From CAG-390 sp045541375 (lineage in GTDB: Bacteria; Bacillota; Clostridia; Oscillospirales; CAG-272), in assembly GCA_045541375.1 (NCBI GenBank), contig JAZQJB010000100.1, forward strand, positions 1-8,840: DNA of 8,840 nucleotides. Direction: 5' to 3'. Of the stretch, positions 1 through 5,090 are shown piece by piece. A program made the position numbers and the translations under genes. Numbering within the stretch: position 1 is the first letter of the stretch; every line of letters begins with the position of its first letter. The notes beneath the pieces were generated by a model. The model saw only the letters and a list, made by a program, of their open reading frames with translations. It was not told where the DNA came from and searched no databases.

Positions 1-657
1 CAAAGTAAATATTACGCACAGCACAAGGCAAAGAATATCGGGAACTCCACCGATCATAAAGTGGCTTATGCCCCCGGTAAGAGCTGTAAAAGCCATTATA
101 AACACACTTGTGCCAACTGCCAAATGCATAGGATAACCGAGAAAGGAAGTCAGAACAAGCAGTAGCATCATTCCTCCTCCCGCACCCGCAAAGCCACAGA
201 TAAATCCAACGATAATACCGCCGACTATTGCCTTTATGAATCTGCTCTTAGGAGAAACTGCTTCCAATTGCTCCCTCGTTTTGTTGACAGGCTTTAATAT
301 AAATCGCAACCCGATAATAATAAGTGCTATCTGCATAGTGCTGCTCATGGCTTGTTCGGGTAGAAAACTTGCCACAAAACTTCCGATCATAGTTACGATA
401 AGAACGCTCACCAGCAATGGCAAGCTGTTTTTAATATCTAAGTTTCCGCTTTTCTTATAGGTGTATGCGCTAACAGAACTTGCTAAAACATCGCTGATAA
501 GTCCTATTCCGACCGCATCATAGGCAGGAATGCCCAAAAAGGTTATTAACATAGGCCCTATAACCGCGGCAGCACTCATCCCCGCAAATCCCGTTCCAAT
601 GCCCGCACCGGCTCCTGCGATAAAGCACACAAGTATTTTTATAAGAATATCTTCCAT
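1..657 (-). CDS. TauE/SafE (TSUP) family membrane transporter, C-terminus beyond window edge
   Basis: The reading frame is open from an ATG at 657 down to base 1, giving 219 residues with no stop, so the C-terminal end lies outside the window. The product is very hydrophobic with several membrane segments. It carries the two glycine-rich half-repeats typical of the TSUP family: GAGAGIGTGFAG at residues 15-26 and GFAGAGGG at 155-162, the latter followed by GGISHF near 195-200. The hydrophilic stretch KPVNKTREQLE at about 122-132 fits the central cytoplasmic loop. Family members export sulfite, sulfoacetate or other organosulfur or carboxylic anions across the cytoplasmic membrane; the substrate here cannot be told. 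GGAG (complement of 665-668) lies about seven bases before the ATG. The usual length is about 250 residues, so roughly one or two helices are missing. It appears monocistronic, with its own promoter. Confidence 0.85.
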   Translation of the reverse strand, partial: MEDILIKILVCFIAGAGAGIGTGFAGMSAAAVIGPMLITFLGIPAYDAVGIGLISDVLASSVSAYTYKKSGNLDIKNSLPLLVSVLIVTMIGSFVASFLPEQAMSSTMQIALIIIGLRFILKPVNKTREQLEAVSPKSRFIKAIVGGIIVGFICGFAGAGGGMMLLLVLTSFLGYPMHLAVGTSVFIMAFTALTGGISHFMIGGVPDILCLVLCVIFTL

Positions 658-692
658 AATATATCTCCGTTAAAATTTTATTATCAACGCTA

Positions 693-721
693 ATCATATC
701 ACACTTAACATAAAATTACAA
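693..721 (-). promoter_or_regulatory. Putative sigma-70 promoter of the TSUP gene
   Basis: On the minus strand TTGTAA (716-721) and TATGAT (693-698) are separated by exactly 17 bases, and a TG one base before the -10 makes an extended -10. Transcription would begin near 686, about 29 bases before the ATG. The -35 matches only four of six consensus bases. Assigned by inspection only. Confidence 0.55.
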
Positions 722-747
722 TCGGGGAGTGGTGTCCCGCCAACACT

Positions 748-886
748 TATTCACTATTACTTCTTACTTATTACGAGCTTGCGAGTAACAAGGTTCTCCG
801 AAACAAAGAAATCTTTGATTTCGTCTTGTTTCGTGAGGTTCTTATTACTTCCAAAAATCGACCCGAAGATTAGTGAATAGTGAATA
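748..886. repeat. Intergenic inverted-repeat element with TATTCACTATT ends
   Basis: The 11-base word TATTCACTATT (748-758) recurs inverted as AATAGTGAATA (876-886). Inside is an imperfect hairpin: CGAAACAA (799-806) pairs with TTGTTTCG (826-833), and GAAATC (808-813) with GATTTC (817-822). The flanking text is built from degenerate tandem words of the ATTCACT/ACTTATT kind. A 66-residue reading frame across it has no homology I recognise and follows the repeats, so I treat the region as non-coding. It fills most of the 347-base gap between the transporter and the kinase gene. Confidence 0.5.
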
Positions 887-896
887 GGTAAAAAGT

Positions 897-932
897 AAAA
901 TCGACGAACTTCTGTCGAAATTCGTCGATTTT
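897..932 (-). terminator. Putative terminator after the kinase-like gene
   Basis: AAAATCGACGAA (897-908) and TTCGTCGATTTT (921-932) form a perfect 12-bp stem with a 12-base loop. On the minus strand the stem runs into TTTTACTTTTT, and on the plus strand into TTTTTGTGTTT, so it could act in both directions. It lies about 70 bases after the stop codon of the minus-strand kinase-like gene, which is the only gene reading into it. Confidence 0.6.
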
Positions 933-1004
933 TGTGTTTACAACTTGTTTTTGTCAAAAATTGAAATCACTCAAAACAGCCCGACAAATTGGAATTTATC
1001 AGTA

Positions 1005-1499
1005 TTACAACCTCTTTATCTCATTGGCAATCATAGCCACGTTTTTGGCGTTGGTATCAATTTTAATGGTATTGAGTGCTTGATACATCGGTATTCTTGA
1101 TATGCTTCTCTCAATTACATCTTCAGAGCGAACACCTCTTTCTACATCCATTGATAATCTTTCGCACAGAGTCTTTTCATCCGCTACAAGTGAGATGCAT
1201 TTCACCTCACAGTTCTGTGTATCCAGCTTCTTAAGTATGGAATCGATAATTCTCTGCTCGTGCATCACCCAACAAAAAATAATATTCTCGTATGCAGAAC
1301 ACTTCAGAAAATTATTGAGTACATAACAAATATTATTCGTTACCATTGCTTTTGTTTCATCGGTTACTTGGAACGGATTTGCATCCCAACACCAATCTCC
1401 GTCAAGAAATACGCTATTCGGTAAATCCTGTTTGAGCTGTTGGCACACAGTTGTTTTTCCGACTCCCATAGTGCCACCAATCATATATAAAGTTTTCAT
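1005..1499 (-). CDS. P-loop NTPase, small-molecule kinase-like
   Basis: The product has 164 residues. A Walker A motif, GGTMGVGKTT (residues 8-17), follows the first strand, and FLDGDWCW (31-38) sits where shikimate/gluconate/chloramphenicol-kinase-like proteins bind their substrate. An Arg-rich stretch ERLSMDVERGVRSEDVIERS toward the C-terminus resembles the lid of nucleoside-monophosphate-kinase-fold enzymes. ATP-dependent phosphorylation of a small molecule is therefore likely, but the substrate is unknown. The ATG at 1499 is chosen because AGGTG lies just upstream; the longer version would begin with a GTG that is itself part of that ribosome binding site. The gene follows the DUF5131 gene by 52 bases and is probably co-transcribed with it. 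It looks AT-richer than the genes to its right, which may indicate acquisition. Confidence 0.75.
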   Translation of the reverse strand: MKTLYMIGGTMGVGKTTVCQQLKQDLPNSVFLDGDWCWDANPFQVTDETKAMVTNNICYVLNNFLKCSAYENIIFCWVMHEQRIIDSILKKLDTQNCEVKCISLVADEKTLCERLSMDVERGVRSEDVIERSISRIPMYQALNTIKIDTNAKNVAMIANEIKRL

Positions 1500-1513
1500 T
1501 ATTCGCACCTACA

Positions 1514-1528
1514 AATTCTTATTTATCT
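1514..1528 (-). repeat. Leader direct repeat, copy 2 (before kinase-like gene)
   Basis: The minus-strand word AGATAAATAAGAATT occurs here and again at 1990-2004. In both places it precedes an AGGTG-type ribosome binding site and a start codon by a short distance. The identical placement suggests a duplicated 5' leader. Confidence 0.6.
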
Positions 1529-1551
1529 AACTATTCGCATATTGTAATTTC

Positions 1552-1974
1552 TCAACTATCGCGCTTGAAATCAATTTCAGCCTTTCTTGCCTGCGCGCAG
1601 AGGTCCTTTGTCTGCAATTTATATTCCTTGCCGTCCTTGATAAAGTGCGTTCCGCATTGTCTGAATTCGAAGGACACGTTTTTTCTGATGCATTGCTCTC
1701 GGATGTCAAGCACCCACGCGTAATCGAGCGGTCTGGCGTTCGTATCAGATTCGCCGCCGACGACCACGAGCTCGATGCCGTCAAGATAGCGTTCTATGTC
1801 GATGGCTTCGATCAGCGGCTGTGCGGTGATGCATTTGTGCTTGATCAGGAGCTTTTCAAAAATTCCGAGCTTATAATCGGCGTTCTTTTGGTTCTCTATC
1901 GTACAGCAAACGACCACGTTTTCATAGCCGTCGCTGCATTTTTTGCAACCTCTCCACGGATTCCACATTGCCAT
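1552..1974 (-). CDS. DUF5131 (phage Gp37/Gp68-like) protein, apparently with an internal in-frame deletion
   Basis: The product has 140 residues. The start MAMWNPWRGCKKCS and the C-terminal half (VVCCTIENQKNAD, VVVGGES, ARPLDYAWVLDIREQC, F.FRQCG) match my recollection of the DUF5131/COG4422 family, whose members are normally about 220-260 residues. In those proteins the N-terminal WNPW.GC motif continues into a second cysteine cluster ending CxNCY, then some 70-90 residues before a GYENV-like segment. Here CSDG (13-16) runs directly into YENV (17-20), so the intervening part is absent, including the expected CxxCY. That cluster resembles a radical-SAM-type metal site, so the protein is probably inactive or altered. 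The frame is otherwise intact. The ATG at 1974 is preferred over one at 1989 because GAGGTGAG lies correctly before it. It is the first gene of a two-gene unit with the kinase-like gene. Confidence 0.65.
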   Translation of the reverse strand: MAMWNPWRGCKKCSDGYENVVVCCTIENQKNADYKLGIFEKLLIKHKCITAQPLIEAIDIERYLDGIELVVVGGESDTNARPLDYAWVLDIREQCIRKNVSFEFRQCGTHFIKDGKEYKLQTKDLCAQARKAEIDFKRDS

Positions 1975-1989
1975 ATTCTCACCTCGCAT

Positions 1990-2004
1990 AATTCTTATTT
2001 ATCT
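1990..2004 (-). repeat. Leader direct repeat, copy 1 (before DUF5131 gene)
   Basis: Exact copy of the 15-base minus-strand word AGATAAATAAGAATT also found at 1514-1528, 476 bases away. This copy sits in the transcribed leader just downstream of the promoter at 2014-2042. Confidence 0.6.
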
Positions 2005-2013
2005 GTTAGTTAT

Positions 2014-2042
2014 ATTATAGCACAAGAACAACGAAAAGTAAA
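2014..2042 (-). promoter_or_regulatory. Promoter of the DUF5131-kinase unit
   Basis: On the minus strand TTTACT (2037-2042) and TATAAT (2014-2019) are 17 bases apart. The -10 is perfect and is preceded by TGC, an extended -10. Transcription would start near 2007, leaving a leader of about 33 bases that contains the repeated 15-base word. It is divergent from the promoter at 2077-2105. Confidence 0.65.
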
Positions 2043-2076
2043 TGGGGCAATTAATAATCCCGAATTCAAAAATTTA

Positions 2077-2105
2077 TTGCAAATCCCGATGTTTTGTGCT
2101 ATAAT
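2077..2105 (+). promoter_or_regulatory. Promoter of the PHP-domain gene
   Basis: TTGCAA (2077-2082) and TATAAT (2100-2105) are separated by exactly 17 bases, with TG in the extended -10 position. The predicted start near 2112 gives a leader of about 24 bases containing the GGAGG ribosome binding site at 2125-2129. Confidence 0.75.
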
Positions 2106-2135
2106 AATGCTAATAATTACCTTTGGAGGCGCAAA

Positions 2136-3011
2136 ATGGTCTATTTTGCAAACTGTCATCTTCATTCCGACATTTCGGACAGCTTTCTTTCGCCCGAAAA
2201 GATCGTCGATATTGCTAAAGAGCTCGGTCACAAGGCGCTTGTGCTGACCGATCACGACACCGTCAAGGGCTCGCACAGATTTGACGTTGCTTGCCGCAAG
2301 GCGGGGATATACTCGATGCTCGGAATCGAGTTCATCACGAAGGGACTGGGCACGGGATTCCATCTTCTCGGCTACGATTTTGACGCCGAGCATCCCGCCA
2401 TGCGCGAGCTGATCGACCGTTGCTCCTCGCGCCACCGCGAAAGATGTCACCTTCTTTTTGAGGAATCGCTCAAAAACGGCTCGCTCCGTCCGGGCGTGAC
2501 CTGGCAAGAGGTCCTCGACGCCTTTCCCGGCAACGATTTTTACTACTACACGCAAGTCTTCACGGTTCTTGAGAAAAAGGGGATCTACGAGCACGCGGAG
2601 CACCCGCAGTTCATCAAGGACGCCTTTTCTCCCCCCAAAGACCGCGAGCCCGAGCTTGAGGCGGCGATCGGTTACTTCACCCCCGGCATCGAGGAATGCA
2701 TCAAGGTGATCCTCGCCGCAGGCGGCGTTCCCGTCATCGCGCACCCGCACGGCAAGCAGGAATACATAGAAGACCTCATCAAAATGGGCATCAAGGGCAT
2801 CGAGGTCTACCATCCCTCGATCACGGAAGAGGAAAGGATCGCCTACGACGCCCTCTGCCGCGAGCGCGGACTTTACGTCACCGGCGGCACAGACCACGCG
2901 GGAAAGATTGGCGGATTTACCGATCTGTTTGAGAAAAAGAACAAGCCGGACGATTGCGGGGGACTGGGAGAAGAGGATTTCTTTAGGCTGTATAGGAGAG
3001 AATTGGGGTGA
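2136..3011 (+). CDS. PHP-domain metal-dependent phosphoesterase (TrpH/YciV-like)
   Basis: The product has 291 residues. It shows the four PHP metal-binding motifs in order: HLHS (residues 8-11), TDHD (38-41), E65 in GIEF followed by H76 in FHLLGY, AHPHG (202-206), and GTDHAG (251-256). Between them is the inserted helical region usual in TrpH-type proteins (about 85-180). These enzymes use a trinuclear metal site to hydrolyse phosphoesters; characterised TrpH/RNase AM relatives act on 3',5'-nucleoside bisphosphates and RNA 5' ends, but the substrate here is not determined. The ATG at 2136 is chosen over an upstream in-frame TTG at 2094 because GGAGG ends six bases before it and the TTG would lie before the predicted transcript start. 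The stop is followed after six bases by a train of hairpins and then a strong terminator. Confidence 0.85.
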   Translation: MVYFANCHLHSDISDSFLSPEKIVDIAKELGHKALVLTDHDTVKGSHRFDVACRKAGIYSMLGIEFITKGLGTGFHLLGYDFDAEHPAMRELIDRCSSRHRERCHLLFEESLKNGSLRPGVTWQEVLDAFPGNDFYYYTQVFTVLEKKGIYEHAEHPQFIKDAFSPPKDREPELEAAIGYFTPGIEECIKVILAAGGVPVIAHPHGKQEYIEDLIKMGIKGIEVYHPSITEEERIAYDALCRERGLYVTGGTDHAGKIGGFTDLFEKKNKPDDCGGLGEEDFFRLYRRELG

Positions 3012-3017
3012 GGGAGG

Positions 3018-3156
3018 TCACGCTGCGCGTGAATGATAATCTGCCCTTCGGGCAGAATGATAATCTCGCTTCGCGAGAATGATAGTCCGCCTGCGGCGGA
3101 ATGATGATTTGCCTTCGGCAAAATGAAAGGTATATTTTCTCGCTGCGCTCGAAAAT
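3018..3156 (+). repeat. Hairpin train 1, in the 3' UTR of the PHP gene
   Basis: Six consecutive palindromes follow the stop codon. The first five have perfect stems and 3-base loops: TCACGC (3018-3032), CTGCCC (3041-3055), CTCGC (3065-3077), CCGCC (3087-3099) and TTGCC (3109-3121), where the left arm is given; loops are TTC or TGC. They are separated by an eight- or nine-base spacer with consensus AATGATnnT. The train ends with AATGAAAGG and a longer AT-armed hairpin, ATTTTC...GAAAAT (3134-3156). The unit period is about 22-24 bases. It should be transcribed in the PHP mRNA because the terminator lies beyond it. Confidence 0.85.
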
Positions 3157-3170
3157 AATTTAATATAAAT

Positions 3171-3215
3171 AAGTGCGAACAAAGCTGTTTATTGCTTTGT
3201 TCGCACTTGCTTTTT
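3171..3215 (+). terminator. Strong intrinsic terminator of the PHP gene
   Basis: AAGTGCGAACAAAGC (3171-3185) pairs perfectly over 15 bp with 3194-3208 around an 8-base loop, and GC plus five T follows directly (3211-3215). On the minus strand the tail is AT-rich but has no clean T run, so it probably works best for the plus strand. It lies between the two hairpin trains. Confidence 0.85.
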
Positions 3216-3229
3216 AATATAATCCGGAA

Positions 3230-3359
3230 ATTTTCGCTTGCGGAAATTCACCTTCATTTTGCCGAAGGCAAATCATCATTCGGCGAAGCCGATCATCATT
3301 CTGCCCGAAGGGCAGATTATCATTCCGCCGAAGGCGGACGATCATTCTCGCGAAGCGAG
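3230..3359 (-). repeat. Hairpin train 2, in the 3' UTR of the amidohydrolase gene
   Basis: Read on the minus strand from the amidohydrolase stop, five perfect hairpins with TTC loops follow: CTCGC (3347-3359), CCGCC (3325-3337), CTGCCC (3301-3315), CGGC (3281-3291) and TTGCC (3259-3271). Spacers again have the consensus AATGATnnT. The train closes with AATGAAGG and an AT-armed hairpin (3230-3247, one G-T pair). Four of the five hairpin words also occur in train 1 but in a different order. The first hairpin begins eight bases after the stop codon. Confidence 0.85.
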
Positions 3360-3367
3360 ACCTGCTT

Positions 3368-4513
3368 TTACTGCTTATACACTATCTTTCCATCCACAAT
3401 CGTAACCATCGCCTCTGCCCCTACCGACTTGATCGGGTCGGCGGTCCAGATGACGACGTCGGCGTCCTTGCCTACCTCGAGGCTTCCGACGCGGTCTGCG
3501 ATCTCAAGCGCACGCGCGGGATTGATGGTGATCGCGCGCCAAGCCTCCTCGTAGCCGAGACCTGCGTTTGCGGCGAGACCCGCGCACATGGGAAGATGGT
3601 GGAGAGGGATAACGGGGGCGTCGGTGATGATACTGATATCAACGCCCGCCTGTGCAAGATCTGCGGGAGTGGAGAACGCCTTGTTTGCAAGCTCGATCTT
3701 GCTCTTGCCGCCGAGGGAGGGACCGACGAAGGCGGGATAGCCCTCTTTTGCGAGCTCATCTGCGATGACGGAGCCGTCGGTGCAATGGTCGAGGGTGAGC
3801 TTTACGCCGAATTCCTTGGCGATGCGGATCGAGGTGAGGATATCATCCGCACGGTGAGCGTGAGCCTTCAGCGGGATCTCGCCCTTCATAACGGGGATCA
3901 TCGCCTCAAGCTTCATATCGAAAACGTCCTTGCCCGCTTCCTTATCGGCAAGGTATCTGCGCGACTTGAAGAGCAGCTCGCGAAGCAGAGCGGCGGTCGC
4001 CATACGGGTCGCGGGGCTCTTTTTCGACTGACCGTAAACTCGCTTGGGGTTTTCGCCGAAAGCGCACTTCATAGCCGCGGGGTTCTTGACTATCATATTG
4101 TCAACGCGGTTGCCGACGAGCTTGATGACCGCGAAAGTACCGCCGACGACGTTTGCCGAGCCGGGGCCTGTGCAAGCAGAGGTAACTCCGCCGCGGATGG
4201 CGTTTCCGAAAGCCTCGTCCTGCGGATAGATCGAATCGATTGCGCGCATCTGGGGAGTGATGGGGTCGATGCTTTCGTTGTAATCTCTGCCCTCCCATCC
4301 GACAGCCTCGTTGTGAAGACCGATGTGACAGTGCGCCTCAACGCATCCGGGAGTGACAAGTCTTCCCTCGGCGTCGATGATCTCGGCATCCGCGGGAGCC
4401 TCGATATCCGCGCCGACAGCGGCGATCTTGCCGTCGTCGCCGAGAAGGATCGAGCCGTTCTCGATATCCTCGCCGACCATGGGCTTTATGTAAGCATTCT
4501 TGATAAGGATCAT
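3368..4513 (-). CDS. Amidohydrolase-superfamily enzyme (imidazolonepropionase-like, COG1228 type)
   Basis: The product has 381 residues. An N-terminal beta-sandwich portion (MILIKNAYI to about residue 55) leads into TPGCVEAHCHIG with the metal-binding H61-x-H63. Further superfamily ligands are visible: KAHAHRADD (H218, H220), LDHCTDG (H243) and ITDAP (D298). The C-terminus has the usual GSLEVGKDADVVIW closing the sandwich. Such enzymes hydrolyse C-N bonds in cyclic amides, imides or peptides in the cytoplasm; the actual substrate is unknown. The ATG at 4513 is chosen because AAGGAG precedes it by a short distance; an upstream ATG at 4543 overlaps the predicted -10 and cannot be the start. It is convergent with the PHP gene and divergent from the small Cys-rich gene, so it is probably monocistronic. 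Confidence 0.85.
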   Translation of the reverse strand: MILIKNAYIKPMVGEDIENGSILLGDDGKIAAVGADIEAPADAEIIDAEGRLVTPGCVEAHCHIGLHNEAVGWEGRDYNESIDPITPQMRAIDSIYPQDEAFGNAIRGGVTSACTGPGSANVVGGTFAVIKLVGNRVDNMIVKNPAAMKCAFGENPKRVYGQSKKSPATRMATAALLRELLFKSRRYLADKEAGKDVFDMKLEAMIPVMKGEIPLKAHAHRADDILTSIRIAKEFGVKLTLDHCTDGSVIADELAKEGYPAFVGPSLGGKSKIELANKAFSTPADLAQAGVDISIITDAPVIPLHHLPMCAGLAANAGLGYEEAWRAITINPARALEIADRVGSLEVGKDADVVIWTADPIKSVGAEAMVTIVDGKIVYKQ

Positions 4514-4541
4514 AGTATTTCTCCTTTGTACTTTTTCTTTC

Positions 4542-4570
4542 ATTATATCATAATTTATTTAGAAAATCAA
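4542..4570 (-). promoter_or_regulatory. Promoter of the amidohydrolase gene
   Basis: On the minus strand TTGATT (4565-4570) and TATAAT (4542-4547) are 17 bases apart, with TGA before the -10 giving an extended -10. Transcription would begin near 4535, about 22 bases before the chosen ATG, which supports that start. Confidence 0.7.
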
Positions 4571-4605
4571 TAACCATTCTCCAATATACGACATAAAATA
4601 TTATC

Positions 4606-4622
4606 GAGGAACAAAATTCCTC
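4606..4622 (+). other. Small hairpin in the leader of the Cys-rich peptide gene
   Basis: GAGGAA (4606-4611) and TTCCTC (4617-4622) form a 6-bp stem with a CAAAA loop, followed by seven A. It lies 24 bases before the ATG. It could stabilise the 5' end of the mRNA; a clear promoter for this gene was not found, only AT-rich candidates (TAAAAT 4594-4599, TATTAT 4599-4604) with poor -35 matches. Confidence 0.35.
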
Positions 4623-4646
4623 AAAAAAATCTTTCGGAGGTCTACC

Positions 4647-4793
4647 ATGAACAATAACTGCCTTTGCGGACTTTTCAATAACAACGAGTGCCTTATCTGG
4701 GTCATCATCGCGATCCTCGTAGTTCTCGCGCTCACCTGCAACACCGGTTGCAGCTGCGGCTCTTATAACACCGGCTGCGGTTGCGGCTGCTGA
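4647..4793 (+). CDS. 48-residue Cys-rich single-helix membrane peptide
   Basis: A short frame begins at an ATG six bases after a perfect GGAGG (4636-4640) and ends in TGA. It encodes nine cysteines in 48 residues. The layout is an N-terminal MNNNCLCGLFNNNE segment, a hydrophobic helix at about residues 15-31 (CLIWVIIAILVVLALTC), and a Cys/Gly tail in which NTGCSCGS and NTGCGCGC form an internal repeat. The strong ribosome binding site and the perfect terminator seven bases after the stop argue that it is a real gene although it is short. Similar Asn/Cys-rich one-helix peptides are common in Clostridia, sometimes labelled chorion-class high-cysteine HCB protein 13 or YjcZ-like. Their function is unknown; metal binding or a spore or envelope role is only a guess. 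Confidence 0.75.
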   Translation: MNNNCLCGLFNNNECLIWVIIAILVVLALTCNTGCSCGSYNTGCGCGC

Positions 4794-4799
4794 GAAAAA

Positions 4800-4832
4800 C
4801 AACCCCGAGGGCTCTGCCCTCGGGGTTGCTTT
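4800..4832 (+). terminator. Terminator of the Cys-rich peptide gene, probably bidirectional
   Basis: CAACCCCGAGGGC (4800-4812) pairs perfectly over 13 bp with 4816-4828 around a TCT loop. The plus-strand tail is CTTTAG; on the minus strand the stem is followed by five T (complement of 4795-4799). It begins seven bases after the stop codon. Confidence 0.85.
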
Positions 4833-5088
4833 AGTGGACAGAGGTTAGTGGACAGTGAACAGAAAAATGCGATGATAATTTAATTTTGATTTTTGCATTC
4901 CTTTGTTCCGGCAAATAATTCAATAAAAAGGAATCGGATATTAAGAAAATTACTTCAAAATATCCGATTCCTTTTGTTTATTTCAGTTTTACAGTAAACA
5001 GCGTTTCAGACGTACTGAACAAAATTATTTGCCCGCATCTTTCTGTCCACTGTCCACTAACCACTGTTCACTTTTTCCTGACCACTAA
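4831..5088. repeat. Gene-free element with 38-bp terminal inverted repeats
   Basis: Bases 4834-4871 match the reverse complement of 5034-5071 at 34 of 38 positions. Inside this, GGCAAATAATT (4910-4920) pairs perfectly with 5023-5033, and a 17-bp perfect stem lies in the centre. The ends are made of the word TTAGTGGACAG, found at 4831-4841, 4845-4855 and inverted at 5050-5060, with a one-mismatch copy at 5078-5088. The nested pairing could fold into one long hairpin. No reading frame is apparent. The right end abuts the lipid-kinase stop codon. A MITE-like or structured-RNA element is possible. Confidence 0.65.
4926..4975 (-). terminator. Central 17-bp stem, likely terminator for the lipid-kinase gene
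   Basis: AAAAGGAATCGGATATT (4926-4942) pairs perfectly with 4959-4975 around a 16-base loop. On the minus strand it is followed by a T run (TTTTTATT), suiting termination about 115 bases after the lipid-kinase stop. On the plus strand the tail is CTTTTGTTTATTTC. Confidence 0.6.
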
Positions 5089-5090
5089 TC

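Noticed and set aside
757..957. 66-residue minus-strand frame
   Set aside because: It lies in the inverted-repeat element and a terminator stem and has no family resemblance.
1527..1784. Possible frameshifted missing part of the DUF5131 protein in another minus frame
   Set aside because: The frame overlaps the intact C-terminal half and contains none of the expected CxNCY or following sequence; the loss looks like a deletion, not a frameshift.
1645..2247. 200-residue plus-strand frame spanning the DUF5131 gene and both promoters
   Set aside because: It crosses two promoters and the start of the PHP gene in another frame and shows no recognisable domain.
2010..2897. 295-residue minus-strand frame opposite the PHP gene
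   Set aside because: It is the antisense shadow of a GC-rich gene with clear PHP motifs on the plus strand; it has no ribosome binding site or recognisable domain.
3018..3359. CRISPR array, because of regular 22-24-base periodicity
   Set aside because: The constant part is only about nine bases and the variable parts are short palindromes drawn from a reused set, not unique spacers. No cas gene is nearby.
3596..4573. 325-residue plus-strand frame opposite the amidohydrolase gene
   Set aside because: Antisense shadow of a well-supported amidohydrolase; composition reflects codon bias of the other strand.
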